Shown piece after piece: positions 1 through 6,859 of a stretch of 22,181 bases of DNA. The translations under genes were made by a program, and so were the position numbers. The stretch comes from Spirochaeta sp. (GTDB lineage Bacteria; Spirochaetota; Spirochaetia; DSM-27196; Alkalispirochaetaceae), in the NCBI GenBank assembly GCA_007117185.1, contig SKHA01000174.1, positions 1-22,181 of the forward strand, written 5' to 3'. Each line of letters starts with the position of its first letter. The first letter of the stretch is position 1. The notes beneath the pieces were generated by a model that made no database searches, had not been told where the DNA came from, and was given only the letters and a program-made list of their open reading frames with translations.

Positions 1-906
1 AAGCAGGGTCTCACGCCGCACCAGCTCGCCCTCCACAAAGTAGGTACGAAACAACACCTCTTCCCCCCGCAAGCGCTCCACCACCACCTCCTCGTCCCGG
101 AGGTACTCCCGTTCCACCAGCGCTCCGTTGACGAAGCGCTCCCGCTGCAGCCCCTCAGGATGCTCCTGGTGGTACCGGTCAACCTCACGACGGCCCCGGG
201 TCTCTACAACCCGCTGGAGGGGCAGGCCATCGTTGCCGCGGTCCTCGCTGAAGCGATAGACCAGCACCCCCGCCTGCCGTTGCTCTTCAAGAACCACCAC
301 CCCTTCCTGGTAGCGCAGCAGTGTCTCCAGACCATCCCGCAGGGTCCGCCGCTCAACCAGCCGCCCCCCCAGGTAGCGGTACCACTCCTCCTCCACCGGC
401 TCTCCCGGCTCCTCCCGGCGCAGATACTCCGGCACACTGCCCTCGCCGTACCGCACCGTCAGGTTCAGCCCGTCTCCCCTGATCGTCTCTGTGCCGGGGC
501 CCCCCGGCGGCGCGTACCGGATCATCACGCAGGAACCGTCGTTCCCGCAGCGGCGGATGGATCGCAGGGTTCCGTCAGAGCGATAGCGCAGTTCCACCCG
601 GAACAGCAGTTCGTCCTGAGCATCGCTGCGCAGAATCTGCCGCGGCAGGGAAATGCCGGCATCACTGGTCACGAAGGTGGTCCGCTCCTGCTCCAGAAGT
701 TCCCCGTCAAGATACAGGCGGCGCCACTCACCATCCCGGCCGCCGACCTCTATCGTCCACCCCGACCGCTCCCGTGCCTGCGCCGGGGTGAGCGGCTCTT
801 CCTCCAGGAAGTCACCGGTGGCGGCGTACCACTGGGCAAAGACGATGGCGGGCAGGCTCCACCACAGCACCATCGCCAGGAGGTTACGGCGCCAGCAGTT
901 CGTCAA
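1..906 (-). CDS. Exported protein of unknown function, C-terminus beyond the window
   Basis: An open minus-strand frame runs from about 906 off the left edge (302 codons seen). I chose the TTG at 906-904 because a GGAG lies about 8 bases upstream and it gives a complete signal peptide: an N-terminal RR, a hydrophobic stretch (residues 9-24) and a likely cut after AIVFA, before QWYA. The alternative ATG at 873 has no ribosome site and loses the charged N-region. The mature part is acidic and charged, with no domain I recognise. From about residue 180 it carries loose repeats of the form G-x-L-V-E-R-x-x-L (GRLVERRTL, GALVEREYL, GELVRRETL), reminiscent of MORN/YwqK-like beta-hairpin repeats. It overlaps the end of ftsY by 23 bases, so it is translationally linked to that operon. 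Probably a periplasmic or outer-membrane-associated protein; the function is unknown. Confidence 0.72.
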   Translation of the reverse strand, partial: MTNCWRRNLLAMVLWWSLPAIVFAQWYAATGDFLEEEPLTPAQARERSGWTIEVGGRDGEWRRLYLDGELLEQERTTFVTSDAGISLPRQILRSDAQDELLFRVELRYRSDGTLRSIRRCGNDGSCVMIRYAPPGGPGTETIRGDGLNLTVRYGEGSVPEYLRREEPGEPVEEEWYRYLGGRLVERRTLRDGLETLLRYQEGVVVLEEQRQAGVLVYRFSEDRGNDGLPLQRVVETRGRREVDRYHQEHPEGLQRERFVNGALVEREYLRDEEVVVERLRGEEVLFRTYFVEGELVRRETLL

Positions 907-1744
907 CGTATCGCTCCGGATCGAAGGGGACCAGGTCGGTGTAGCCCTCTCCAGTTCCCAGCCAGCCGCAGGCAAGACCGGGGGAATGAGCCAGGGGAAT
1001 CAGTATTCCCCCCCGGGCAGAAGAATCGTACTTGGCCAGCAGGACTGCGTCCACACCAACCGCCTTGTGAAACAACTCGGCCTGCTGTAGTGCGTTCTGG
1101 CCGGTGGTGGTATCAATCACCAGAATTTTGCGGTATATCACCCCTTCGCCCGCCTGGCGATGAATGATCCCGTGAATCTTCTCAAGCTCCCGCACCAGGT
1201 TTTCCCGATTGTGCATGCGCCCGGCGGTATCCGCAAGAACCAGCCGGTCGCCGCGACTGACCGCGCTGGTGATGGCATCGTAGATTACCGCTCCGGCGTC
1301 TGAACCGGTGGTCTGCTTGACGATGCGCAGGTTCAGTCGCTGCGCGTGCAGACCGAGCTGCTCAACCGCGGCGGCGCGAAAGGTGTCACCGGCAGCCAGA
1401 ACGATGCCGTCACCGTTCCACTGGCGCTGATAGTAGTGAGCCAGCTTGGCAAGGTTAGTCGTCTTTCCTACACCGTTGACACCAAGCATGAGAATTACGT
1501 TGAGCCGCTGTGGATCCAGTTCCAGATCGGCGGCCCGCAGGTCTTCAAGGAGGAACTGCCGGAGCTGCGCCACCAGCTCACTCCGTTCCCGGACACGCCC
1601 GGTCCGTCTGAGGCGGTCGGTATACGCCATGGCCAGCCGTGCCCCCAGGTCCGCCTCGATCAGCAGATCTTCCAGCTCTTCGTAGAATTCTTCGGTGTCT
1701 CTGGAGCCGGAAAAAAGCTGCTTCAGTCGCGTTCCAAGTCCCAT
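884..1744 (-). CDS. ftsY: Signal recognition particle receptor FtsY
   Basis: SRP-receptor GTPase that docks ribosome-SRP complexes at the inner membrane. At 286 residues it is the short form: an N domain (about 1-75) followed by the G domain, without the long acidic A domain of E. coli FtsY. Visible motifs are the P-loop GVNGVGKT (88-95), DTFRAAAVEQL (about 120-130), DTTTGQNA (211-218) and the G3 DTAGR (172-176). The FtsY-type ending has GEGYTDLVPFDPERYVDELL. The G4 motif reads AKYD (237-240) instead of the usual TKxD. The ATG at 1744 has an AGGGAGA ribosome site about 9 bases upstream. It lies 16 bases downstream of the PEGA gene, so it is in the prfB operon. Confidence 0.96.
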   Translation of the reverse strand: MGLGTRLKQLFSGSRDTEEFYEELEDLLIEADLGARLAMAYTDRLRRTGRVRERSELVAQLRQFLLEDLRAADLELDPQRLNVILMLGVNGVGKTTNLAKLAHYYQRQWNGDGIVLAAGDTFRAAAVEQLGLHAQRLNLRIVKQTTGSDAGAVIYDAITSAVSRGDRLVLADTAGRMHNRENLVRELEKIHGIIHRQAGEGVIYRKILVIDTTTGQNALQQAELFHKAVGVDAVLLAKYDSSARGGILIPLAHSPGLACGWLGTGEGYTDLVPFDPERYVDELLAP

Positions 1745-1760
1745 GATGTTTCAGTCTCCC

Positions 1761-3269
1761 TTACCGGTCGTGGTATTGCTGCGCCGTTCTGACGTACCGG
1801 ACGATGCGCCACAGCATATTGCCAAAGAGGCCGGTACTCAAGGCAACACCCCCGTAGTAGGTCCAGAAGATCGCATCGGCCCGATCAAGGGCGGCTTGCT
1901 GCTCCTCCGCATTCAGATCACTTCTGGCCAGGCCGTCAGGAAAGAGCGATCCGGTATCATCGTACAGTCCGTTGGCGACGATGGGCACCGCCAGGGAGAC
2001 GATAAAGAACCCGATGGAACGGTACATTCTCTCACGGGCGTCTACTACCTGCCCCTCCCAGTCCGCCGCCAGGGGCACAAGAATGCGTTCTATCACCTCG
2101 GAAGAATCCGGATTCAGGGTGACCCTGCTCTGGTAGTAGTCCTCCAGGGCCAGCGTGAGTTCCATGGTCCGTCGAGGTACCGGCATCTCAAGGGGGGTGA
2201 AACCCTGCCACACCGCCCCGGCGTACACTCGCGCCCCGGCAGGCACGCTGCGAACTTCTACCGTTTCCCGAACGACCCTGTCCACCTGCAACGTCACTGC
2301 CTGTGTCTCCCCGGCGACCACCTCCACCAGGCGCTCCACCCGGCGCTGATCGTCAGTGAGGGCAACCAGCCGATACGAACCCGGCTGGAGAAACCGCCGG
2401 GTCACCGGCGCAAAACCCAGGGGCTCCCTGTCCAGAAAGACCCGCGCGGTGGGAAGTGGCATGTTCTCGAGATCAACAACAGTTACCGAGAGCGCCGCCA
2501 GGTCCCGGGATACCAGATCACGCACCACCGTCGCCGCTGCTGTTTCGAGGCGCGAGAGAATCTGCCCCGGCGGGGCAACAACCCGGGTAATCTCCCGGTC
2601 TCGAGGCGAGGACCAGCGGCTGTAGTTGCGCACGGTAATCAGGGTCAGCTCGTCAAGGGGCTCTACCACCAGATAGATCAGACTGTCCACACCGGCGTCT
2701 TCGGCCCACGCATCGGGCCCTGCCAGGGTGCGGCGAAAGCGATACTCCTCCCGTGAGACACGAACCGGCAACGTTTCCGGCAGAGGGATCGAGGCCGGAT
2801 CAATATCCCGGAGCAGCTGAAGGGTCTCTGTCGCGGTGCTTACCCCGGCGGAGCCGGACGGTGCTACCGTCGGGTTTCGTCTGATCGCCTGGATCTCCGC
2901 CGCACGCCGCAGCCGGTCCAGATCGCGCTGGACTGCGGCGATACGCTGCCCAAGGAGCGCTTCCTGCAGGGACAGGCGGTCTTCTTCCGTGAGATAGCGC
3001 CGCGGAACTTCGTCAATAGCGTCTCTGAGAATCTGTACCCAGGACCCGACCGCCGGAAGATCCCGTCCCACCAGTTCCTCTCCCACCACGAGACCCACCG
3101 CTACGTCCCACATCCGGTCTTCCGGGACGATCCCGGCGAGCAGCTGCTGTCGCTCCAGCGCTGGCGCTGACTCCCCGGACCCGCCCGCTGCAACCGAAGA
3201 CGGCGACAAAGACAGTCCGGTGAGGCAGAGCAGCAGGACTGTCCGTGGCAAACCCGGAGCCCTTCTCAT
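1761..3269 (-). CDS. Exported PEGA-domain protein with C-terminal membrane segments
   Basis: A 502-residue envelope protein. It has a signal peptide (about 1-28: basic start, LLLCLTGLSL core), then a helical segment with heptad-like spacing (about 95-130). A central beta-rich region of about 190-255 looks like a divergent domain. Two PEGA-type repeats follow at about 261-330 and 333-400; the second shows VRSVPAGARVYAGAVWQGFTPLEM. Two hydrophobic segments, about 416-435 and 467-491, probably anchor the C-terminus. PEGA domains are small surface beta domains, named for that tetrapeptide and common in spirochaete and myxobacterial envelope proteins; the ligand is not known. It starts 6 bases after the prfB stop and ends 16 bases before ftsY, so it is co-transcribed with them. 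No enzymatic function is assigned. Confidence 0.85.
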   Translation of the reverse strand: MRRAPGLPRTVLLLCLTGLSLSPSSVAAGGSGESAPALERQQLLAGIVPEDRMWDVAVGLVVGEELVGRDLPAVGSWVQILRDAIDEVPRRYLTEEDRLSLQEALLGQRIAAVQRDLDRLRRAAEIQAIRRNPTVAPSGSAGVSTATETLQLLRDIDPASIPLPETLPVRVSREEYRFRRTLAGPDAWAEDAGVDSLIYLVVEPLDELTLITVRNYSRWSSPRDREITRVVAPPGQILSRLETAAATVVRDLVSRDLAALSVTVVDLENMPLPTARVFLDREPLGFAPVTRRFLQPGSYRLVALTDDQRRVERLVEVVAGETQAVTLQVDRVVRETVEVRSVPAGARVYAGAVWQGFTPLEMPVPRRTMELTLALEDYYQSRVTLNPDSSEVIERILVPLAADWEGQVVDARERMYRSIGFFIVSLAVPIVANGLYDDTGSLFPDGLARSDLNAEEQQAALDRADAIFWTYYGGVALSTGLFGNMLWRIVRYVRTAQQYHDR

Positions 3270-3275
3270 GAGACC

Positions 3276-4383
3276 CTAATTCACCGCCTGTCCGGCGTGA
3301 TGCTTCAGGAAACCCTCGATAAACGGGTCAAGTTCACCATCCATCACCGCCTGGATATTGCCGGTCTCAACTGCCGTGCGCAGATCCTTGACCATGGTAT
3401 ACGGCTGAAAGACGTAGGACCGGATCTGGTTTCCCCAGGATATTCCTTTCTTCTCAATTGCCTTGGCGGCGTTTTCTTCGTCACGCTGCTGCCGGTAGTA
3501 CTCGTAGAGGCGACTCTTGAGCATCTTGATGGCGAAGTCGCGGTTCTTGTGCTGGCTGCGTTCGTTCTGGCACTGCACTACGATTCCAGTGGGGTTGTGG
3601 GTCATTCGCACCGCCGAATCGGTCTTGTTGACGTGCTGACCGCCGGCGCCGCTGGCACGGTAGGTGTCCACCCGGACATCTTCCATCTTCAGATCGATGT
3701 CGATGGTATCGTCTACTTCGGGAGAGACGTACACCGAAGCAAAGGAGGTGTGGCGTCGGCCGCTGGAATCAAAGGGTGAGATCCGGACCAGCCGATGGAT
3801 GCCCGCTTCGGCCTTGAGATATCCGAAGGCGTACGGCCCCTTGACCTCCACGGTAACGGACTTGATGCCCCCCTCCGCTTCCTGCATGTCCATCAGATCC
3901 GCAGTCAGACCGTGGCTGTCGATCCAGCGGCGATACATCCGGTAGAGCATGCTCACCCAGTCGCACGCTTCTGTCCCGCCGGCGCCGCTGTGGATTGTCA
4001 GGAAGGCGTTGGCCATATCGGATTCTTCGCTGAGAAGCTGTTTGAGCTGCAGCTTCTCGTAGCGTCCGCGCTGATTCGCCAGGGCCGAGCGGATCTCTTT
4101 CTCCTGAGACTGATCACCCTCTTCAAGGGAGAGCTCCAGCAGCGCTTCCGTGTCTTCGATATCGGCAAAGAGCGTTTCCCAGGGTTCAATGAGGTCCCGC
4201 AGGCGTCGGATCTCGGTCATCACCGCCTCGGCGGTTTCCCGGTTGTTCCAGAACTCGGGGTCACCGGTGAGCGCTTCCTTATCTGCAATCTGAGCCCTTA
4301 CCGCATCGGGGTCAAAGATACCTCCATGTGGCGCGGACTTCCTGTTTCAGATCCTGCAGGGGTTGTTTCAGTTCGTTCAGCAT
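3276..4383 (-). CDS. prfB: Peptide chain release factor 2, made by programmed +1 frameshifting
   Basis: RF2 terminates translation at UGA and UAA. Translation starts at the ATG at 4383 (GGAGG ribosome site 6 bases upstream). It runs 23 codons to an in-frame TGA at 4314-4312, then continues in the +1 frame from GAC (4313) to the TAG at 3276, giving 368 residues against 365 in E. coli. The stop-recognition tripeptide SPF is at about 202-204 and the catalytic GGQ at about 247-249 (GAGGQHVNK). A caller that ignores the frameshift will report a false start near 4223 and lose about 53 residues. First gene of the prfB-PEGA-ftsY operon. Confidence 0.97.
4311..4325 (-). promoter_or_regulatory. prfB: RF2 programmed +1 frameshift site
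   Basis: Reads GGAGG TAT CTT TGA C on the minus strand. An internal Shine-Dalgarno-like GGAGG lies 3 bases before the slippery CTT, followed by the poorly terminating UGA-C. This is the standard autoregulatory arrangement: when RF2 is scarce, ribosomes pause at UGA and slip +1 on CUUU, restoring RF2 synthesis. The E. coli site has AGGGGG in place of GGAGG; the TATCTTTGAC core is identical. Confidence 0.97.
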
Positions 4384-4402
4384 AGTGTTCCTCCGGACCG
4401 GT

Positions 4403-4432
4403 ACTGTACCACGGCGCCGATGGGATTGTCAC
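4403..4432 (-). promoter_or_regulatory. Candidate sigma70-type promoter for the prfB operon
   Basis: GTGACA (4427-4432) and TACAGT (4403-4408) are separated by 18 bases on the minus strand. The predicted start is about 13 bases before the prfB ATG, leaving just enough leader for its GGAGG. The match is moderate and untested. Confidence 0.4.
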
Positions 4433-4505
4433 GGCGCCGCCAAAAGCCCCGGTCATCGAAAAAAGGCCGCAGGAATACGGTGTTCTGGCCCGAGTACCAT
4501 TCTCC

Positions 4506-4514
4506 TGTTATACT
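4506..4514 (+). promoter_or_regulatory. Extended -10 promoter upstream of the coiled-coil gene
   Basis: TGTTATACT is a TGn extended -10 with TATACT at 4509-4514. No good -35 is seen at the usual distance, as is common for extended -10 promoters. The predicted start is near 4521, leaving a leader of about 43 bases. The 180-base gap 4384-4563 holds this and the divergent prfB promoter, and nothing else I can name. Confidence 0.5.
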
Positions 4515-4563
4515 TGGAAGCGAGGGGCCCACTCCGGACGTTAAATAGAGTGGAGGGCCTGCA

Positions 4564-4941
4564 ATGAGAGGAGCTATGGAGATTTCCCAGGAGTCCCTGG
4601 AGACAATTGGAGCGTATGTTCGCCAGAACCTGCCGGCGTGGCTGGAGCAGGTGGAACCGCCGACTCGCCGGGATTGGGAACTGAAGCTGACCGAGCGCAT
4701 CGTTCGTGTGGAGGAAGAACTGAAATCCCAGCGGCAGCTGATGCAGCAGGGCTTTGCTCTGGTGGACAAGCGGTTTGAGCAGGTGGAGCGGCGGTTCGAG
4801 CAGATTGATCGCCGTTTCGAGCAGGTTGACCTGCGTTTCGCCGCCTCCACCCGCCAGATCAACCGCTGGATGACCCTCATCACCATTCTGATCACCCTCA
4901 TCGGCACCTCAGGGGCGTGGGGGACGGTGTTTTTGCGCTAA
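4564..4941 (+). CDS. Small coiled-coil protein with C-terminal membrane anchor
   Basis: A 125-residue protein of unknown function. The middle (about 45-98) is a long amphipathic helix with strict heptads, VDKRFEQVERRFEQIDRRF, made by three 21-base tandem repeats. A short basic stretch and one hydrophobic segment follow (about 100-122: WMTLITILITLIGTSGAWGTVFL), so it is probably a tail-anchored or C-terminally anchored oligomer. The ATG at 4564 is preferred because GGAGG lies about 8 bases upstream; the ATG at 4576 has GGAG only 2 bases away. Its stop overlaps the stop of psuG on the other strand by 4 bases. Such RFEQxDxRF proteins are widespread and uncharacterised. Confidence 0.8.
   Translation: MRGAMEISQESLETIGAYVRQNLPAWLEQVEPPTRRDWELKLTERIVRVEEELKSQRQLMQQGFALVDKRFEQVERRFEQIDRRFEQVDLRFAASTRQINRWMTLITILITLIGTSGAWGTVFLR
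4771..4842 (+). repeat. Three 21-bp tandem repeats encoding RFEQ(V/I)(E/D)x heptads
   Basis: Units are at 4771-4791, 4792-4812 and 4813-4833, with a partial fourth at 4834-4842. Each starts CGGTTTGAGCAG or a close variant and encodes one coiled-coil heptad. The upstream 4750-4770 segment (GFALVDK) looks like a degenerate unit. The in-frame length means copy-number change would lengthen or shorten the coil without a frameshift. Confidence 0.85.
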
Positions 4942-5852
4942 CCCCCCAACGCCACGGCGATCTGCGCAGCCAGGGCGGCGTTGTTCTTTACCAGCGCAAT
5001 GTTGGCCCGCAGGGACTCCCCGCCGGTGAGTTCCACAATTCTGGACAGGAGGAACGGCGTCACCTCCTTGCCGGTGATGGACCGATCTTCCGCTTCCCTG
5101 ACAGCCCTGTTGATGACCCCTTCGATTTCGGCCCACTCCATCGCTTCGTCCTCGGGTATCGGGTTGGCGATGAGGGCTCCACCCGCCCCGGGCATTTGCC
5201 AGTGGGCGTGGAGGGCTGCGGCGATCTGCCCAGGGGTCTCCAGCCATGCCGGGCTGGGCAGGCCACTTTCACGGCTGTAGAACGCCGGAAACCGATCAGA
5301 TCCAAAGGTGATCACCGGCACCCCCAGCGTCTCCAGATATTCCAGGGTTCGCGGGATATCCAGGATCGATTTGACCCCGGCGGAGACCACCGCCACGGGG
5401 GTGCGTCCCAGCTCGGGAAGGTCAGCTGAGACGTCCATGCTCTCAGCTCCGCCGCGGTGAACCCCGCCGGTACCGCCGGTTGCAAAGAGGCGTATCCCCG
5501 CCAGGGCCGCCCCGATCATGGTGGTTGCCACGGTGGTTGCCGCCAGGACCCCGGTGGACAGGGCCACCCCCACATCCCGGCGGCTGGCCTTGAGGACGTA
5601 CGCTGCGGACCCCAGCTGTTCGATCTGCTCTTTCTCAAGCCCCACCCGAAACGCGCCATCCATAATCGCGATCGTGGCGGGGGTTGCCCCGTTATCCCGC
5701 ACCACCTGCTCCACCGCCAGCGCTGTCTCGACGTTCCGCGGCCAGGGCATCCCGTGGGAGATGATCGTTGACTCCAGCGCAACCACCGCCTCACCGGCGC
5801 CCAGCGCAGCCCTCACTTCTTCTCCAATAACCAGAAAGTCGCCGTTATTCAC
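4938..5852 (-). CDS. psuG: Pseudouridine-5'-phosphate glycosidase
   Basis: Splits pseudouridine 5'-phosphate into uracil and ribose 5-phosphate by breaking the C-C glycosidic bond; cytosolic and metal-dependent. At 304 residues it has the usual length. Family motifs visible are ESTIISHGMPWPRN (about 28-41), AIMDGAFRVGL, KASRRDVG, TGGTGGVHRG (about 125-134), VVSAGVKSILDIPRTLEYLETLGVPV and ITGKEVTPFLL near the end. The start is GTG at 5852 with AAGGAG about 9 bases upstream. It follows psuK by 2 bases, so the two are co-translated; the kinase makes the substrate for this enzyme. Its TAG overlaps the stop of the convergent coiled-coil gene. Confidence 0.95.
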   Translation of the reverse strand: MNNGDFLVIGEEVRAALGAGEAVVALESTIISHGMPWPRNVETALAVEQVVRDNGATPATIAIMDGAFRVGLEKEQIEQLGSAAYVLKASRRDVGVALSTGVLAATTVATTMIGAALAGIRLFATGGTGGVHRGGAESMDVSADLPELGRTPVAVVSAGVKSILDIPRTLEYLETLGVPVITFGSDRFPAFYSRESGLPSPAWLETPGQIAAALHAHWQMPGAGGALIANPIPEDEAMEWAEIEGVINRAVREAEDRSITGKEVTPFLLSRIVELTGGESLRANIALVKNNAALAAQIAVALGG

Positions 5853-5854
5853 CC

Positions 5855-6802
5855 CTATTTCTCCTTTTCAACTGCCGCCTCTATCCTCTGCCAGGACATA
5901 TGGGGATCCACCGTCTGTTCCGAGGCCACCGTCAACGCCCCGGCGGCGATCCCCCGGCGGATCGCTTCTTCCGGTTCCAGCCCGCGAATCAGGGCGGCGG
6001 CAAAAGCGGCCACAAAGGCATCACCCGCCCCGTTCACGTTCACCGGCATCACCGATGTCACCGGGAAACGCCGCACCGTCTCCCGGGGGCCGGCACCCTC
6101 CCGCAGGGTGACTCCGGCAACGCCGTCAGTCTCGATCCAGTAGCGAACCCGCAGGGACGAGCCGCCTGCCCGCCACCCCCTGAGCAGCTCCGCTTCATCG
6201 GCGTTGGGGGTCACGAACTCGACGACGCCGCGGCACCGGGCGAGACGACCTGCCTTCTCGACGCTGACCGGATCCACCAGCACCGGTATCTGTCGCCGGG
6301 CCGCCCAGTCCATCGCCGCCTGCAGCGTGCCGGTGACCAGGTTGGTATCTAGGATGACCATCCCCGGCGGGGCGGAGACCGCCGCAGCGTCCAGCCGTCT
6401 GACCACGTCTGCCGGACGCAGAGTTTCCGTTGCGGTCATGTCCGCGACGGCGCTCTCCAGCTCGCCGGCACCGAGGACGCTTACGTACATACCCGGGAGA
6501 TGGGTACGTCGCCGGATCACACCACCGGTGTCCACCCCGGACTCCCGGGTCCGCTCAAGCACCCACCGGGAGAGGGGATCTGTCCCGACCGCTCCGAAGA
6601 GTACCACTTCAGTACCCAGCCGAGCCAGGTTCTCCGCCACGTTGCGGGCAACTCCGCCGGCGGACAGCGTAACGCGACCGGGGTTGGAGGTGCCGGGCTG
6701 CACTGCCGCAGTCACAGCTCCGGTGATGTCGCAGTTGATACCCCCGACCACAAACACGCTGCCGGACGGTCTGGTCGGCTCCATGTGCGGCGTGCGCACC
6801 AT
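5855..6802 (-). CDS. psuK: Pseudouridine kinase, PfkB family
   Basis: Phosphorylates pseudouridine at the 5' position with ATP, feeding PsuG. PfkB/ribokinase features are FVVGGINCDI at the start, SNPGRVTLSAGGVARNVAENLARLG (substrate lid region; SNPG and GGVxRN are typical of PsuK) and DPVSVEKAGRL. The anion-hole/catalytic VNVNGAGDAFVAAFAAAL contains the base Asp. The end (SEQTVDPHMSWQRI) also matches PsuK rather than other PfkB sugars. The start is uncertain: ATGs lie at 6811, 6802 and 6784, and I use 6802 because GGAG lies just upstream, though the spacing is short (3 bases). The frame stays open back to 6985, but that part runs into plsC and is not coding. Pairing with psuG supports the assignment. 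Confidence 0.92.
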   Translation of the reverse strand: MVRTPHMEPTRPSGSVFVVGGINCDITGAVTAAVQPGTSNPGRVTLSAGGVARNVAENLARLGTEVVLFGAVGTDPLSRWVLERTRESGVDTGGVIRRRTHLPGMYVSVLGAGELESAVADMTATETLRPADVVRRLDAAAVSAPPGMVILDTNLVTGTLQAAMDWAARRQIPVLVDPVSVEKAGRLARCRGVVEFVTPNADEAELLRGWRAGGSSLRVRYWIETDGVAGVTLREGAGPRETVRRFPVTSVMPVNVNGAGDAFVAAFAAALIRGLEPEEAIRRGIAAGALTVASEQTVDPHMSWQRIEAAVEKEK

Positions 6803-6822
6803 ACGCTCCATATGCGCCGGGA

Positions 6823-6852
6823 TTGTACCCCGCCACCGGTGAGAGCTACAGT
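6823..6852. promoter_or_regulatory. Candidate back-to-back promoters between psuK and plsC
   Basis: On the minus strand TACAAT (6824-6829) is a good -10 for psuK, lacking a clear -35. On the plus strand TTGTAC (6823-6828) and TACAGT (6847-6852), 18 bases apart, could drive plsC. The plus-strand start would then fall at about 6859-6860, right on the GTG of plsC. The two would be mutually exclusive because the elements overlap. Confidence 0.35.
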
Positions 6853-6859
6853 CCCCGCC

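Noticed and set aside
160..1167. Long plus-strand open frame (335 codons)
   Set aside because: Antisense to the exported protein and ftsY, both supported by motifs or start signals; Pro/Arg-rich product typical of a shadow frame in GC-rich DNA.
4440..4480. Possible terminator hairpin (AAAAGCCCCGG ... AAAAAAGGCC) between prfB and the coiled-coil gene
   Set aside because: Arms do not pair well enough, and no gene on either strand ends there.
6500..6859. N-terminal extension of the acyltransferase
   Set aside because: Would be antisense to psuK coding; the enzyme fold begins after the GTG at 6860.
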